Shown one piece after another: positions 1 to 10,564 of a stretch of 64,000 nucleotides of DNA. The notes beneath the pieces were generated by a model. The model saw only the letters and a program-made list of their open reading frames with translations. It did not search any database and had not been told where the DNA came from. The translations under genes were made by a program, and so were the position numbers. How positions within the stretch are numbered: the first letter of the stretch is position 1; each line of letters starts with the position of its first letter. Source of the DNA: Cyrtodaria siliqua (Eukaryota; Mollusca; Bivalvia; Adapedonta; Hiatellidae); contig JAWPHD010011200.1 in the NCBI GenBank assembly GCA_037043455.1, forward strand, positions 1 through 64,000, read 5' to 3'.

Positions 1-150
1 TGTGCTTTTATTTACACTGTCTTGTCAATTTGAAGCTAACCAGTTGGAGATATTGCCTACCGACCGTTCCAAGTCGATAACCCTGTCTTCACCACTCTAT
101 GTGCTGTGCATTGTCTTTTGCATTGTGTACTTTGCTGATGGTGCATTGCG
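1..150 (+). repeat. PLE 3' tail, diverged copy
   Basis: This is a diverged member of the PLE tail family: tttacactgtc is followed by the core gaccgttccaag and a T-rich stretch. It is cut by the window edge and is followed at once by an inverted remnant of the same family. Its partner is at 25766-25915. Confidence 0.6.
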
Positions 151-159
151 TACCTACGG

Positions 160-490
160 TATAACTGCGTTTGGGTGCTGTGCTTTCTATTGGACCATTT
201 TTCTTATTTTTGACAAGCGAGAGCAACAAGAGAATAAACCATCAAGGGTACGACGAGACAGATTCGACAAACATTCAAAGTTACCGTCATTTCGGTAGAC
301 ATCACCATCGCACATTTAATAGGCTAGTACAGCGGCGAACTGTAAATAGGTCAAGCAGAAACATGCAGTAAGTTGGAGAATAATATGGTCATTTGCAAAG
401 TGGTAAATTGTTTAGATCGTGGGAAAGTGATCATAACGAAGGAGCTTACGACGTTTGTATATTACATAACTCTAGAAATGGGAAGAGGGA
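160..490 (-). pseudogene. PLE C-terminal and tail remnant
   Basis: Read on the minus strand, this is a decayed copy of the end of the PLE coding region and the start of its tail. It aligns along its length with 36195-36510: both show gagaataaaccat, then the antisense of the conserved C-terminal stretch (FDPIILQRTACLVV-like), then gcatgcagta-like and cttacgaagtt-like segments. No open frame remains. The copy at 25925-26290 has an extra ~22 bp near 26071-26092. Confidence 0.55.
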
Positions 491-1732
491 ACAACCTGTT
501 TAGCAGGCCCGTTTTTCTTCTCTTTTTTTGTATTTCGTTTAAGTCAAAGATAACTGTATTAGACATTTACTAGTTTCTCATAACATGTTCTTCTTCCCAC
601 AGAGGACATATGACACCAGATACGGGCTTACTGATGATCGTACATATAATACAATTATTCAAATGTATGTGACGGTTAAATAGTACAATAAAATGAGACC
701 ATGATATCATATTTGGCCCCACCCCATGGTGTCATAAGTTTTTCATTGATTTATATAGGAAAACTCATAAAAAATATTCTTCTCTGAAACTAGAGTTATA
801 CACTTACTTGGCATGAACAGACGATTCAAACCATCGGACCTACATCGACTGCGTGGTCCGTCTCCTGGAAACATAATCCCTAGGTCATTACTTGGAAACC
901 GTTGAGATACCCACCATATGTATGTATGTATGTATGTATATTTATTTAATTCAGTGACAAATACATATTTTACAAATATTACATATATAGGTAACATAAA
1001 ATGTACATATATAAAGCACATAGGCAACATTGAGCAAAACTGGATATACCCAGCCTAACTTGGCTTACTAGTCACCATCTTATAATTGCATTATATAGAT
1101 AAAGCAATATTTAAATTGATATCTGAAAAAAGAAAAATTATGATAATATGAGGGTCATGTTGTCATACCCGGAGTTATGTTAACTCAGTGAGATATGTAT
1201 TTAAATAATATGAAAACAAAAACAATGAAGTAATTTAAAAAGTAAAATATTAGTATTGTTCGAGTGCTTATATTATTTCTATTTCTTTTGGATAAAGTGT
1301 CTAACTTAGTTTGTCTACCACAAACTTTAAATAAACAATGACATAGATACCAGTTGTTGAGTGAGGACACGTTTTACCCACCATATAAAATATTTGCGAT
1401 GGCGTGCCATCGACTGCTTGATCTCATTCTGTTTTGACGATTGTTTGACAATTATGACATTGCGAAGATCGGCAGGTGAGTGATTAAGTGCACCCAGGAC
1501 CATTCTAGCCCGCATGGAAGGCTTGAATTCCACCGAGCATGTACAGCCAGTAAAATATTTGCGATACAGTCCCTCTTGGGCATCTTGTTTTAGTTATTCG
1601 ACCCTCGACTAGCTTTTTTGTTATTCGTTCCTCAGTACGCGTTTTTATTTGTTCGTTCCTCATTGTGCTTTTTAGTTATTCTTTTCTCTATGATCATGAT
1701 GATTGTATGTAATCGTGAGGTTAGTTATACAA
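491..1732. other. Unannotated stretch
   Basis: I see no gene here. It contains a tetranucleotide run (916-940) and AT-rich sequence. Short ORFs on the minus strand (for example 1327-1533) have no recognisable motif and sit in duplicated non-coding DNA. Confidence 0.6.
916..940. repeat. (TATG)n microsatellite
   Basis: About six tandem TATG units. The matching run in A' (26711-26740) is about one unit longer, as expected of a length-variable microsatellite. Confidence 0.85.
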
Positions 1733-1880
1733 AGTGAAACCTCCTGGTCCAGTGGACACACTGCTTGTCAAACTGAAGGTCGAGTGTTTAAAACCAGCTT
1801 GAAGAAAGTCATTCCAGTTCTCATTTCATCAATTCATTGGAATCGTCTCATCATCATTCGACAAAAGTCAAAATTCTCAA
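1733..1880 (+). mobile_element. tRNA-derived SINE, family 3
   Basis: A tRNA-like head carries a pol III A box (TGGTCCAGTGG, 1745-1755) and a decayed B box (GTTTAAAACC, near 1786-1795). A body with the segments catttcatcaattcatt and tcatcattcgacaaaa follows. The same body lies inverted at 3784-3935, which shows that it is dispersed. The A' copy (27539-27689) keeps a better B box, GTTCAAAACC. Confidence 0.65.
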
Positions 1881-1937
1881 CGTTAAAAACTGCTTCATGT
1901 GTATCAAGTTTATAAGTGCTGACTAGAAGGTAGAACG

Positions 1938-2085
1938 TAGTAACCGAAGAAATCCAGGTTCTAGGGTCATAAACCTCACCCTTACCCTATTTATATCACA
2001 ATAAAACGGGACAGTGTAAATAAAGAAATACCCGCTAGGTTATATTCCTTAACAAATAAGGCATCATTAACAGGCAATATAACAC
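1938..2085 (-). repeat. PLE 3' tail, diverged (minus)
   Basis: Antisense tail features occur in order: ttctaggg, a cctcacccttaccct-like stretch, aaacgggacagtgtaaataa, and an 'aaggcatcattaacaggcaatata' segment like the aaggcagcatcaataggc of better copies. The A' copy is at 27750-27895. Confidence 0.65.
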
Positions 2086-2289
2086 ATGTTCATCATTATC
2101 GGAACTTCGTCATGTACGCTACCCAGTAGGATATTATCCTCTTTGACATGTCACAAGTCAGTCAGACCCTTGCAAAATAACTGAAAGGTCGTCACAAAAA
2201 TTATCGTTTTAATAATACTGAAAATGGCATCCATTGGAAGCAACAAACACAAACAAGTGAGAAAAGTAGCAGACTCGGTTACCGGACAT

Positions 2290-2850
2290 ACTGTGAACCC
2301 TAAGATGACGACTTCCTAAAGCCCATTGGGACGGTGGCGTTTGATGTTTGTCTATGATCTTTCTTGTCGTGCCCTTAATGGTTTATTCTCTTGTTGCTCT
2401 GGCTTCTGCCAAGTCATCGAGTACCTTCATTGTGGCTTTCTAGGTTATTGTTTTTTGTATTATATTTACACGAGCATATTTGTGTTTACTTATATTGCCT
2501 ATTGATGCTGCCTTGTTGGTTAGAGATCATGGCGGGGACTTCTTTATTTACACTGTCCTGTTTTAATGGGGTGACAGTAGGGTAAGTGTGAGGTTTGGTG
2601 CACCTTAGAACCGGTTTATACCCCCAGTGGCCTTTGTTGCCACTGACCGTTCCAAGGCGGTAGCCCTATTGTCAACCCTTTTGTGTTTGTGATGTCGTTT
2701 GCATTTTGTATTACTTTTGCCTTCTCGTTTGTCTGTTTGCGTGTTTGTATTTGTGTTTTGTGGTTGACTGTCGTCCTTGAATGCTGCTTTCCCTGTCCGA
2801 TATTTTTGTCTTTCTTTAATGATTCTGTTCATGGGAGGTAATATAATGTG
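2290..2850 (+). repeat. PLE 3' tail with end of coding region
   Basis: Starts with a decayed end of the PLE coding frame (the segment before the 'cctaaagccca' stop region). It continues through the tail: tgtcgtgccctt, attgcctattgatgctgcc, atggcggggacttc, the core gaccgttccaaggcggtag near 2645, and the terminal ccctgtccgatatttttg. A' copy: 28090-28655. Confidence 0.8.
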
Positions 2851-3783
2851 CAACACTTCTCACGCTCCCTAGTATCGTCTTAAGCGGTATTCTACTTTAA
2901 AGCCACAAATATCCTAAAGGATCAGTAAGTTTCAACTATGAAACGATTAATTTTCAACAAAAAAGACGCTGCCAACCGATTCGCTATAATTATAATCCAT
3001 CGTGGTGAAATAAGAGACGCCATGACGTCAATGTGGTATCTGATGTGCAAAGTGTATCACTAAATCAGTAAATAATGGGTGAAACTCAAGTAGGAAATGT
3101 AACTATTTACAAATCATAGTATAAGAAAGAAGTTCAGATTTGTGACGAAAGAAGAGGAAAATGTAATAATGGACGATTTATCAAAATGACTCATCAATTA
3201 TTGCCTTTGTCGAAAGTGACATTTCTTTGTAAAAGGTCATTGTTTTCACGAAAATGTAATTATTCATATTGACTTGGATAACAGACTGATGCTACGAATA
3301 AACAATTCATCACATGAAAAAAACATGAAAGTAAAACACCCCATGTCATCATTGCTAGTGTTGTAATATAAATGAGGCATTATTCACTATCATCCTCTCT
3401 AAAACGTATCTGTTTTGGAATAGGTTTAGACAAATAATTTAGCATCTGTTTCTAATGCAGATAGCAGTGTGAGTTTATTCTATATTGTCACAAACATTAT
3501 TCTCTTAGAGAAATGGCACTAGGGATTGTGTACTCTTCAAATTAGAGCTCTGGTGATGTGTGTAACGTGCCATTTCTACGAAACTTTGAACAAGATGAAC
3601 GGAATAGAAATCGCGCTGGTTGTATAAACTTACATAGTTAATACAATTAGATATTAGATATGATGAGCAGTATAGAAAGGTGGATATATGGAAGGTATTT
3701 GTCTGCTTTGAGTGAATATAGGATTCATTTTCATCGAGAAGTGGGAAAGCGCTTTAGCAAGAGTGAAAATATTTCAGTTTTCT
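2851..3783. other. Unannotated stretch
   Basis: AT-rich, no gene-like frame and no repeat that I recognise. A TGACGTCA-like site (atgacgtcaat) lies near 3023. It is duplicated at 28656-29576. Confidence 0.5.
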
Positions 3784-3935
3784 CACTTTGAGAATGTTGA
3801 CTTTTGTCGAATGATGATCAGACGATTCTAATGAATTGATGAAATGAGAACTGGAGTGACTTTCTTCAGGCGGGTTTTGAACACTCGACCTTCAGCTTGA
3901 CAAGCAGTGTGTCCAGACCACGAGGTTTCACTATA
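3784..3935 (-). mobile_element. tRNA-derived SINE, family 3 (minus)
   Basis: Reverse complement of the family seen at 1733-1880, with the A-box-like tggtctggacac and the B-box-like gttcaaaacc at the right end. It is a second, independently placed copy 2 kb away, inverted. A' copy: 29577-29730. Confidence 0.65.
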
Positions 3936-4572
3936 TTCACGACAAACCAACAAATATTCTATTTATTATATAGATCTACTCACACCTGGAAATTTATGCA
4001 GAAAAAACATAATGCGCCAAAACAATGACGTCAATAACGTCAACAGTTGCATGACGTCATTTTGACTGAAAACTTATATTTTCATATGTGAAATATAAAC
4101 AATGAAAATATAAGGTTTTATTTTAATAATAAAATCCGATATTTCAATGGAAAGTATATAATAAATTGATATAGCCAATTTCCACTGACCGTGACTTAAT
4201 TATATTTAAACTAGCATTCAATTAGTGATTGTTAAAAACACTATTGACTACGATCACTATAACTGACGTGATTTGATTGCGTTAACACGTACTATTATAA
4301 CTGACCTATTTTACCTAATAATGTTATACTAAAATCTACAAAAAACTATACAATATGCATGACGCTAAATTTGCATTTGATCTTTGTGCTGCCTAATGTA
4401 TCACTGCATCGCTCAATTTCGTCAGGTTAACAGCCCGTATAATCATAAAGTGCTTATTTTCGCACTATGTTTATCTGATATTTAAAGAAACGTCTATTCG
4501 ATTCAGTCTATTCGATTCAGTAATATAATTGTACTATTGTAGTAAACGCAGAGATAAAAGCGAACAGAAAAA
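3936..4572. other. Unannotated AT-rich stretch with two CRE-like sites
   Basis: No gene seen. Perfect TGACGTCA octamers occur at 4026-4033 and 4052-4059 and are conserved in A' (29824-29831, 29850-29857). A 14-bp segment (tctattcgattcag) is tandemly doubled near 4493-4520 here and single in A'. Confidence 0.5.
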
Positions 4573-4900
4573 TTAGCATTCAAGGACGACAGTCAACCAC
4601 AAACACACACAAAGAAAGAACAACTTTAAAGATGAATAAAAGGCAAAATAAGACATCACAAACACAAAATGCTTGACAATAGGGCTACCGCTCTGGAACG
4701 GTCAGTGGCAAAAAGCCGCTGAGGTTTAAACCAGGTCCTAGGGTGCACCAAACGTCACACTTAACCTATTGTCAACCCAATAAAAGGGACAGTGTAAATA
4801 AAGATATCCCCGCCAGGTTAAATTCTCAAAAAACAAGGCAGCATCAATAGACAATATAAGTAAAACACATAAATGATCATGTAACACGATGTTTGTCCCT
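4573..4900 (-). repeat. PLE 3' tail (minus)
   Basis: Antisense tail: gcattcaaggacgacagtca, cttgacaatagggctaccg, ggaacggtcagtggc, gggacagtgtaaataaag and aaggcagcatcaatag in order. No coding region is attached. A' copy: 30375-30715. Confidence 0.8.
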
Positions 4901-5107
4901 GTGGTTTTTTTTTTCTCGAGGCACATTTTTAAATTTAAAAACAAAATCAAAATATACAAGAAAACTTGTTTTGTTAATTTCCTAAAATGTATTAAAATTT
5001 AGATGAGTAAAACAAAACACTTAATTGCTTTAATTACCTTTTGTATATAGAACAGTGCCAAAATAAAACAATTCATATTGATGTATTTAGTGCTTCTTAG
5101 TTTGTTG

Positions 5108-5240
5108 AAGGATAACGGGGTTGTTTTTGTTTACACTGTTCCATTAAGTCGGAATGACAATAGGGTGAGAATGGGATTTGATGCACCAGGAACCTAGTTT
5201 AAACACCGAGCTGCCGTTTTTGTACTGACCGTTCCAAGAA
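5108..5240 (+). repeat. PLE 3' tail, short diverged copy facing the next
   Basis: Sense tail segment (tttacactgttcc, tgatgcacc, gaccgttccaag) that runs directly into an antisense tail at about 5227, so the two face each other. A' copy: about 30915-31040. Confidence 0.65.
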
Positions 5241-5600
5241 AGATAAAAATATCGGACAGGGAAAGCAGCATTCAAGGACGACAGTCAACCACAAAACAAA
5301 AAACGAACACGCTAAAGGCAAAAGTAATAAAAAAATGCAAAGAACATCACAAACACAAAGGGGTTGACAATAGGGCTACCGCCTTGGAACGGTCAGTGGC
5401 AACAAAGGCCACTGGGGGTTTAAACCGGTTCTAGGGTGCACCAAACCTCACACTTACCCTACTGCCATCCCATTAAAACAGGACAGTGTAAATAAACAAA
5501 TCCCCCCATGATATAATCTCTAACTAACAAGGCAGCATCAATAGGCAATATAAGTAAAACACAAATATGCTCGTGTAAATATAATACAAAAAAAGGCGCG
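5227..5600 (-). repeat. PLE 3' tail (minus)
   Basis: Well-preserved antisense tail from tatcggacagggaaagcagc through ggaacggtcagtggc and ggtttaaaccggttctaggg to aaatatgctcgtgtaaata. It forms a facing pair with the sense tail at 5108-5240. A' copy: 31035-31400. Confidence 0.8.
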
Positions 5601-5712
5601 TTGATGTTTGTGGTGTCTGTCGCATACATTTCTTCAGTTTTCTTGGTATTTGTGTAAATGTTGTTTGCTTTGAATGCGTGTTCTTGATAGTCTGTGTTCT
5701 GTGAATGTTTCA

Positions 5713-6098
5713 TTTCCAATATTGACCTGACTGGTTATACAATATTGACCTGACTGGTTATACACATTTGCCTTGTTTTATGTATTTACTATGATAGTCT
5801 GTGTTCTGTGAATGCTTCATTTCCAATATTGACCTGACTGGTTATACACATTTGCCTTGTTTTATGTATTTACTAGATGTATGTTTCATTTCCAATATTG
5901 ACCTGACTGGTTATACACATTTGCCTTGTTTTATGTATTTACTAGATGTATGTTTCATTTCCAATATTGACCTGACTGGTTATACACATTTGCCTTGTTT
6001 TATGTATTTACTAGATGTATGTTTCATTTCCAATATTGACCTGACTGGTTATACACATTTGCCTTGTTTTATGTATTTACTAGATGTATGTTTTATTT
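5713..6098. repeat. 69-bp tandem repeat array (VNTR)
   Basis: The unit containing ccaatattgacctgactgg recurs at 5823, 5892, 5961 and 6030 (period exactly 69). A variant copy lies at 5714, and a partial duplication sits inside it. Because 69 is divisible by three, the array is open in one frame (5801-6100) and translates as a 23-residue repeat; this looks incidental. A' has a single unit (31518-31590). Confidence 0.95.
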
Positions 6099-6099
6099 G

Positions 6100-7130
6100 A
6101 TCTTCGTGCTAACTGTATGCATTGTTTGATATACTTTCTCGCCAGAAAGTCTAGAAAGTGTTGATTTCTTTAAAAGATATGGTATCATTTTATTCACTGT
6201 AACATGTTCTAATAATTTGTGAGATTTCTATGTTGATAACTTTGATGTTTGTGGTTTTCGCCGAATAAACAAAAAACATATACACAGTTGTAAAAGTGAT
6301 TTCGTAGGAATTATTTTTTATATTTGTAGTTAAAATGTTGCTGACGATATCTATTTTAAAAAGGGAAGATGATATAATCTGGAACAACATTAACAGTTGT
6401 ACAGCAAAGATTAGAGATGTTTTATTAGTTGGTGCGAGCTATGTTCAATCTTAAGAGTAAGGAAGACAGTCTAAGTCTAAGGCGGGCGATGATGCTATTA
6501 TTTGCTTTCTTCCCATTATGATACAATGACATGTTATAGTATAGCCGAAATTCTGAAAATGCTGATGTTTATTCAGGCCATTTTATCAATGCACTACCGG
6601 ATTAGTATGCATTATACAATGTTTTGCACTAGTTAACTAAGTGTTTAGATATTGCAATTGTATCTGGACGTTGAAGGGCTTTTGTAGTTGTGCGTACCAG
6701 GCAAAGGAAATGTTGGAGCAGGCAGGTCACAAGTTGTCCTCTCGCATGTAAGGGGATTAAACTTATGCAAATATGATTTCAGATAATTATAGATGTCAAT
6801 TTACAATTAGGGTCATATGAATAATTAAGTACCTATCAATGATTACACTGCTATAAGGAATGAGACAGAACCCGGTAACGACACTGGGATATTTTATAGT
6901 GATTTAGACATTAATTTTGCAATGTGTTCATTTGTCTATTTCACCGGTGTGTGCCATTGATACATGTAGGTGCATTATGTTTTAAATATGGCAGAGGTTT
7001 TAAAACACCTGTTAAATTGAACTTCCTGTTTAGGTGGGATTTTTATTATTCTCATGGGTATGCCATTGATAGGTTGAATGTGTTTTAAACCGGGCGGAGG
7101 TTTTAAACCACGTGTCATATTGAACTTCCT
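6100..7130. other. Unannotated stretch
   Basis: No gene and no repeat family that I can name. Duplicated at 31600-32630 with small differences. Confidence 0.5.
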
Positions 7131-7134
7131 TTTT

Positions 7135-7320
7135 CGTTGGACGACACTAGGGTAACAGTGACGTCTGGTGCATCCTAGAACATTGTTTAACCATTTTACG
7201 GCTACTGACCGTTTCAAGGCGTTATCCCTATAGTCAGCAATTTCGTGTCTATGGTGTCGTCAGCAATGCTTCTAGAGTTACCTGTATATGCTGTATTCTG
7301 TGAATGCTTCCATGCAATTC
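7135..7320 (+). repeat. PLE 3' tail, strongly diverged
   Basis: Tail landmarks survive in order: tctggtgcatcctagaac, ctactgaccgtttcaaggcg and ttatccctatagtcagc. The rest is decayed. A' copy: 32633-32820. Confidence 0.5.
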
Positions 7321-7523
7321 TACGTTTATGACCTACTTTAATAGTAAGCGAATGACAACTAGTGACGTCATAGAGCTGACACGTGATTTTAATATGTACC
7401 GATAGGTTACTGATCAGGTAATGTCAACTGAGGAGAAGTGATGTAATCTAATACCGTTTTACCTTTCTTCATCGCCGGATGCTGTCATGTCGGATTTATT
7501 TTGATTAGTCTTTTGAGATTTTA

Positions 7524-8683
7524 GTGCTTATTCAAAAAACATTCGCTAAGGAAAATACTACATTGTTGGCCAGTAATAATATTAAATCGTTTCTTACAAA
7601 CGGCAGTTTAGACAATTACACTATGTGCACTATGTGCAATTTCCAAAAAGTTTGTGAAGCACTCATCTTCCTATTAGACAAATTTTCGTCCGGTATGGAA
7701 CGACCGTTTATAGACAAATTGTTGGTATCCCTATGGGTACGAATTGTGCACCCCTTGTCGCAGATTTGTTTCTATTTTGCTATGAAAGAGTTTTCGTGTT
7801 GAGTCTTTCACCAGATACCCAGGAAGATGTTATTAAGACCTTTAATGACAACTTTCGGTATCTGGATGACATATTAAACAATGATAACCCTTTCTTTCTT
7901 TTATACTATACTTAATACTATATACCCTAAAGAACTTCAAATTAACAAAGCTAATATTTCTGATACTTACGCTTCCTTTCTTGATTTACATCTCTCCATT
8001 GAAGTAATTCGCAAAATATATGACAAGAGGGATGATTTTAATTTTGACATTGTTAATTATCCACATTTAGCTGGGGATGTTCCCCGAGCAACTTCCTATG
8101 GGGTCCGTGTGTCTCATCTTATTCATTTTTCTACAGCTTGTACTCGAGTTGAGGACTTTAATATTCGTAATCTTTGTAAAACTAAAAAGTTACTCCATAT
8201 GGGTTACCGTTACCATAAACTTCTTAAAACCTATGCAAAATGTTAATCATCGTAACCCTGATCTTCTTTCCAAATATAAAAGTAATTTAAGAACTCTTCT
8301 GCGACAAGGACTATCACAACCTGACTTCTATGGTGACATGATATACAAACTTCTAGAGGGCGTGCGCGGTAGCTAGCATATTTCACTACCAACTCAATCA
8401 ATCAATGAAACCGAGACTGCAATGTTTTGTATGTGTCGTGTTCGGCCGTTTCCAAAGGTCCATTATCATATTCTTTTTTTCGTAAGATCCTTGGCCATGA
8501 TCACCTTCATACAATCTTTGTTAAACTTGTTAAAAGGTTTATAAAAAGAGGTTATGACCCTATCATTTTGCAACGCACTGCATGCTTGGTGGTAGACCAA
8601 ATTACAGTTCGCCACTATGCTTTCCTCTTTAATTGTGCGATGACTGGACAGGCTGTGGACCCTATGATGACGTCTATCTAAAG
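7524..8683 (+). pseudogene. Penelope-like reverse transcriptase, broken
   Basis: This is a 5'-truncated RT pseudogene. It begins in the middle of the RT domain (KENTTLLASNNIKSF-like) and continues through the motif GTNCAPLVADLFLFCYE (near 7733-7785), the catalytic box RYLDDIL (near 7857), DKRDDFNFDIVNYPHL, and the conserved C-terminal region ending TGQAVDPMMTSI with a stop at 8679-8681. It needs at least three frame changes to read through. A 128-bp insertion (8353-8480) also splits the C-terminal part. No GIY-YIG endonuclease domain is visible. The A' copy (33031-34156) shares the frameshifts and the insertion, so the element was dead before the duplication. The RT class is inferred from these motifs; PLE is the best fit that I know. 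Confidence 0.8.
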
Positions 8684-9050
8684 CCACAAAGGGCGGTGAC
8701 GTTTGTTATTTGTCTGCAATATTGTCTTTTCGTGCCCTCAATGGTTTGTTCTCTTGTTGCTCTGGCATCTTTGTGTTTTACTTATTTGCCTATTAATGAT
8801 GCCTTGTTGGTTAGAGAATAGTTCATGGCGGGGATTTCTGTATTTACACTGTCCCGTTTTATTGGGATGATAGTTGGGTAAGTGTGAGGTTTGATGCACC
8901 CTAGAGCCTGGTCGAAACCGCCAGCGACCTTTTTTCCACTGACCGTTCCAAGGCGGTAGCCCTATTATTAACCATTTTTGTGTTTATATAGTCATACTTT
9001 CCCCGTCCGAACTTTTTATATTTCTTTATTCCTTATCAACATTGCCATTC
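8684..9050 (+). repeat. PLE 3' tail attached to the RT pseudogene
   Basis: This follows the RT stop directly, so it defines what the detached tails elsewhere are: a 3' untranslated region with tcgtgccctcaatgg, gaatagttcatggcgggg, tttacactgtcccgtttta, a tgatgcaccctagag-like stretch and gaccgttccaaggcggtag (near 8941). A' copy: 34157-34500. Confidence 0.8.
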
Positions 9051-9261
9051 ATGTTTGTCGTTGTGCGTGTTTTTTGGGGTTCACTGTGGTCTGTGAAAGC
9101 TGCATTTCCTGTTCGACTTCATAGTTATTTTACTGATTTGAAGAACGGTTTTAATATTTGCTAACCAGCATGTTGCTCATACTTGGCAAACGGTAGTGAA
9201 TGATGTTAGAGTGGATGGTGACATAGAACCAGATAGGGACTTGGATCCACAATCTGAATAC

Positions 9262-9523
9262 CCCTGTTGTCAATCCTTTGGTGTTTGTGATGTCTTATTT
9301 GGCCTTTTATTCATCTTTAAATGTGTTCTTTGTTTCTGTGTGTGTTTGTGGTTTACTGTCGTCAGTTTGGTAAGTGTGAGGTTTGATGCAGTCTAGAACC
9401 TGGTTTAAACTCTCATCTTCTTCGCCACTTAATGTACTATTCGAAAGCGGTAGCCCTATTGTCAACCCTTGTGAGTTTGTGATGTCTTTTTTTGCCTTTT
9501 ATTCATTTTTATATATAGTTGTT
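9262..9523 (+). repeat. PLE 3' tail, cut by the A/B junction
   Basis: Contains cctttggtgtttgtgatgtc, ctagaacctggtttaaact, aaagcggtagccctattgtc and tgccttttattcattttta, then stops abruptly at atatatagttgtt (9523). In A' the same tail continues past 34999. So the copy-1 junction falls inside this repeat. Confidence 0.8.
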
Positions 9524-9529
9524 AAGACG
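9524..9529. other. A/B junction with 6-bp filler
   Basis: Left of this point the sequence matches A' up to 34999; right of it (tttgaaagcgt) it matches B' from 50355. The six bases aagacg match neither flank. Filler of this kind is typical of end joining, which suggests that copy 1 lost the 15,355 bp found at 35000-50354. Confidence 0.8.
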
Positions 9530-9588
9530 TTTGAAAGCGTATGAATTTCACGGTATACTGTGCACAGGACAGGTATAAAACAGTCAAA

Positions 9589-10364
9589 ATGGCGTCTCCC
9601 AGTGCTGTTTTGGCTGTACAGTTATAAAAATGTCAGCACATGGAAGCGCTAATGTTATGGCGTGCACTCTCCATAAAGAATCGATTGTTTAATTATTTGA
9701 CAAGTTCCACAGACAGGTCGGTAAATGCCCAGAGTTCCAGGCCACCTGTCGTAAGTTTGTTTCTAAAATAGTAATATTAATGTGCATATGTTTACTTGCT
9801 TCTCAGCACTAAGCATTGGCATCGACTACTACTGCATTATAACTTCTTGAAGAAGTATGCCGTTCCATAATAATTCTCTGAACTCAACCTCAATATAGGC
9901 TCATAATAACTAACATGAGAAATTTATAAATATTTATTACTTTCTGATGTTAGAGAAGTAATATACATGTAAGTCAACACTTTTACAAAATATTCAAATG
10001 GTCAATTAACATTTGACATTATAACTTTGAATATTTTTTCAGCTGTCTGGGAGGCAAAAACTGCTCTTGGTTACATGTATGTCAACCGCAGAATTTGACT
10101 ACACCTGTGGGTCCCCCATCCTTCCTGACGGTCATATATTCAGGAAGAGCATGGAAGTCAAGTCACTCATAACATGTCAGGCCCCACTGGAGATCACTCT
10201 GTATGGAGCTGGACTGATCCCAGCCGACTCATGTTCTCATTGCTGTTGGAGCTGACCCTCTTTCTGACTTGCGGAAAACATTTAAAACTGTTTTACCCCT
10301 TTGTAATAATTGCATGTGTTTGGGAAAAGAGCCAGTTGTTACCAGGCCTTTTGGGAAACAATAA
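9589..10364 (+). pseudogene. Two-exon Cys-rich protein gene, broken copy 1
   Basis: I do not recognise this protein. Exon 1 runs from the ATG at 9589 (context aaaATGG) to 9750, exactly 54 codons, followed by a consensus splice donor gtaagt (9751). After a 292-bp intron ending in a pyrimidine-rich tract and tttttcag, exon 2 starts at 10043 in the same phase (0). Exon 2 encodes CGSPILPDGHIF, then CQAPLE, then GLIPADSCSHCC. After a one-base frame change near 10245 it encodes LCNNCMCLGKEPVV and ends TRPFGKQ at a TAA (10362-10364). The spaced cysteines and histidine suggest a zinc-binding fold. This copy has an in-frame TAA at codon 13 as well as the late frameshift. The stop overlaps a poly(A) signal AATAAA (10360-10365). 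The 15-kb deletion ends 59 bp upstream of the ATG, so an upstream promoter would be lost. It may be a host gene or a transposon gene. Confidence 0.6.
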
Positions 10365-10439
10365 AACATACACAATTTCATATTTTTATCTATTGTAGTT
10401 TTTAAAATACCACATTTACCCATTCATCAAAGCTCATCG

Positions 10440-10560
10440 CCACCTTAAATATAACTTCGCCAAAAAATAAAATAAAAAAATAAAATAAAATAACCTACCT
10501 ACCCTATTTTTTTCAGCAATGTTACAGTAAACACAGGTATAATTTTATTTGGCCTAAGAT
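10440..10560 (-). repeat. A-rich tract plus dispersed 'ggccaaataaaat' repeat head
   Basis: On the minus strand this reads ggccaaataaaattatacct, then gtttactgtaac, then an A/T-rich run. The same motif occurs on the plus strand at 50173-50230, and related heads lie at 45006 and 47343. So it is an interspersed repeat and not part of the neighbouring gene. B' copy: 51240-51345. Confidence 0.6.
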
Positions 10561-10564
10561 GGAT

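Larger units (their letters stand above)
1..9523. repeat. Block A, first copy of a large duplication
   Basis: This block is repeated in the same order and orientation at 25766-34999 (base 1 matches 25766, base 9523 matches 34999). Both copies hold the same SINEs, PLE tails and RT pseudogene with shared frameshifts. They differ by scattered substitutions and by indels, such as a 69-bp tandem array (about five units here, one there). The block runs off the left edge of the window, so the true duplication boundary is not visible. Confidence 0.95.

Noticed and set aside
1327..1533. 68-codon basic frame on the minus strand
   Set aside because: The A' copy (about 27130-27340) has inserted bases that break it, and I recognise no domain.
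5801..6100. 99-codon repetitive protein
   Set aside because: It is the 69-bp tandem array read in a frame that happens to stay open; block A' has only one unit.
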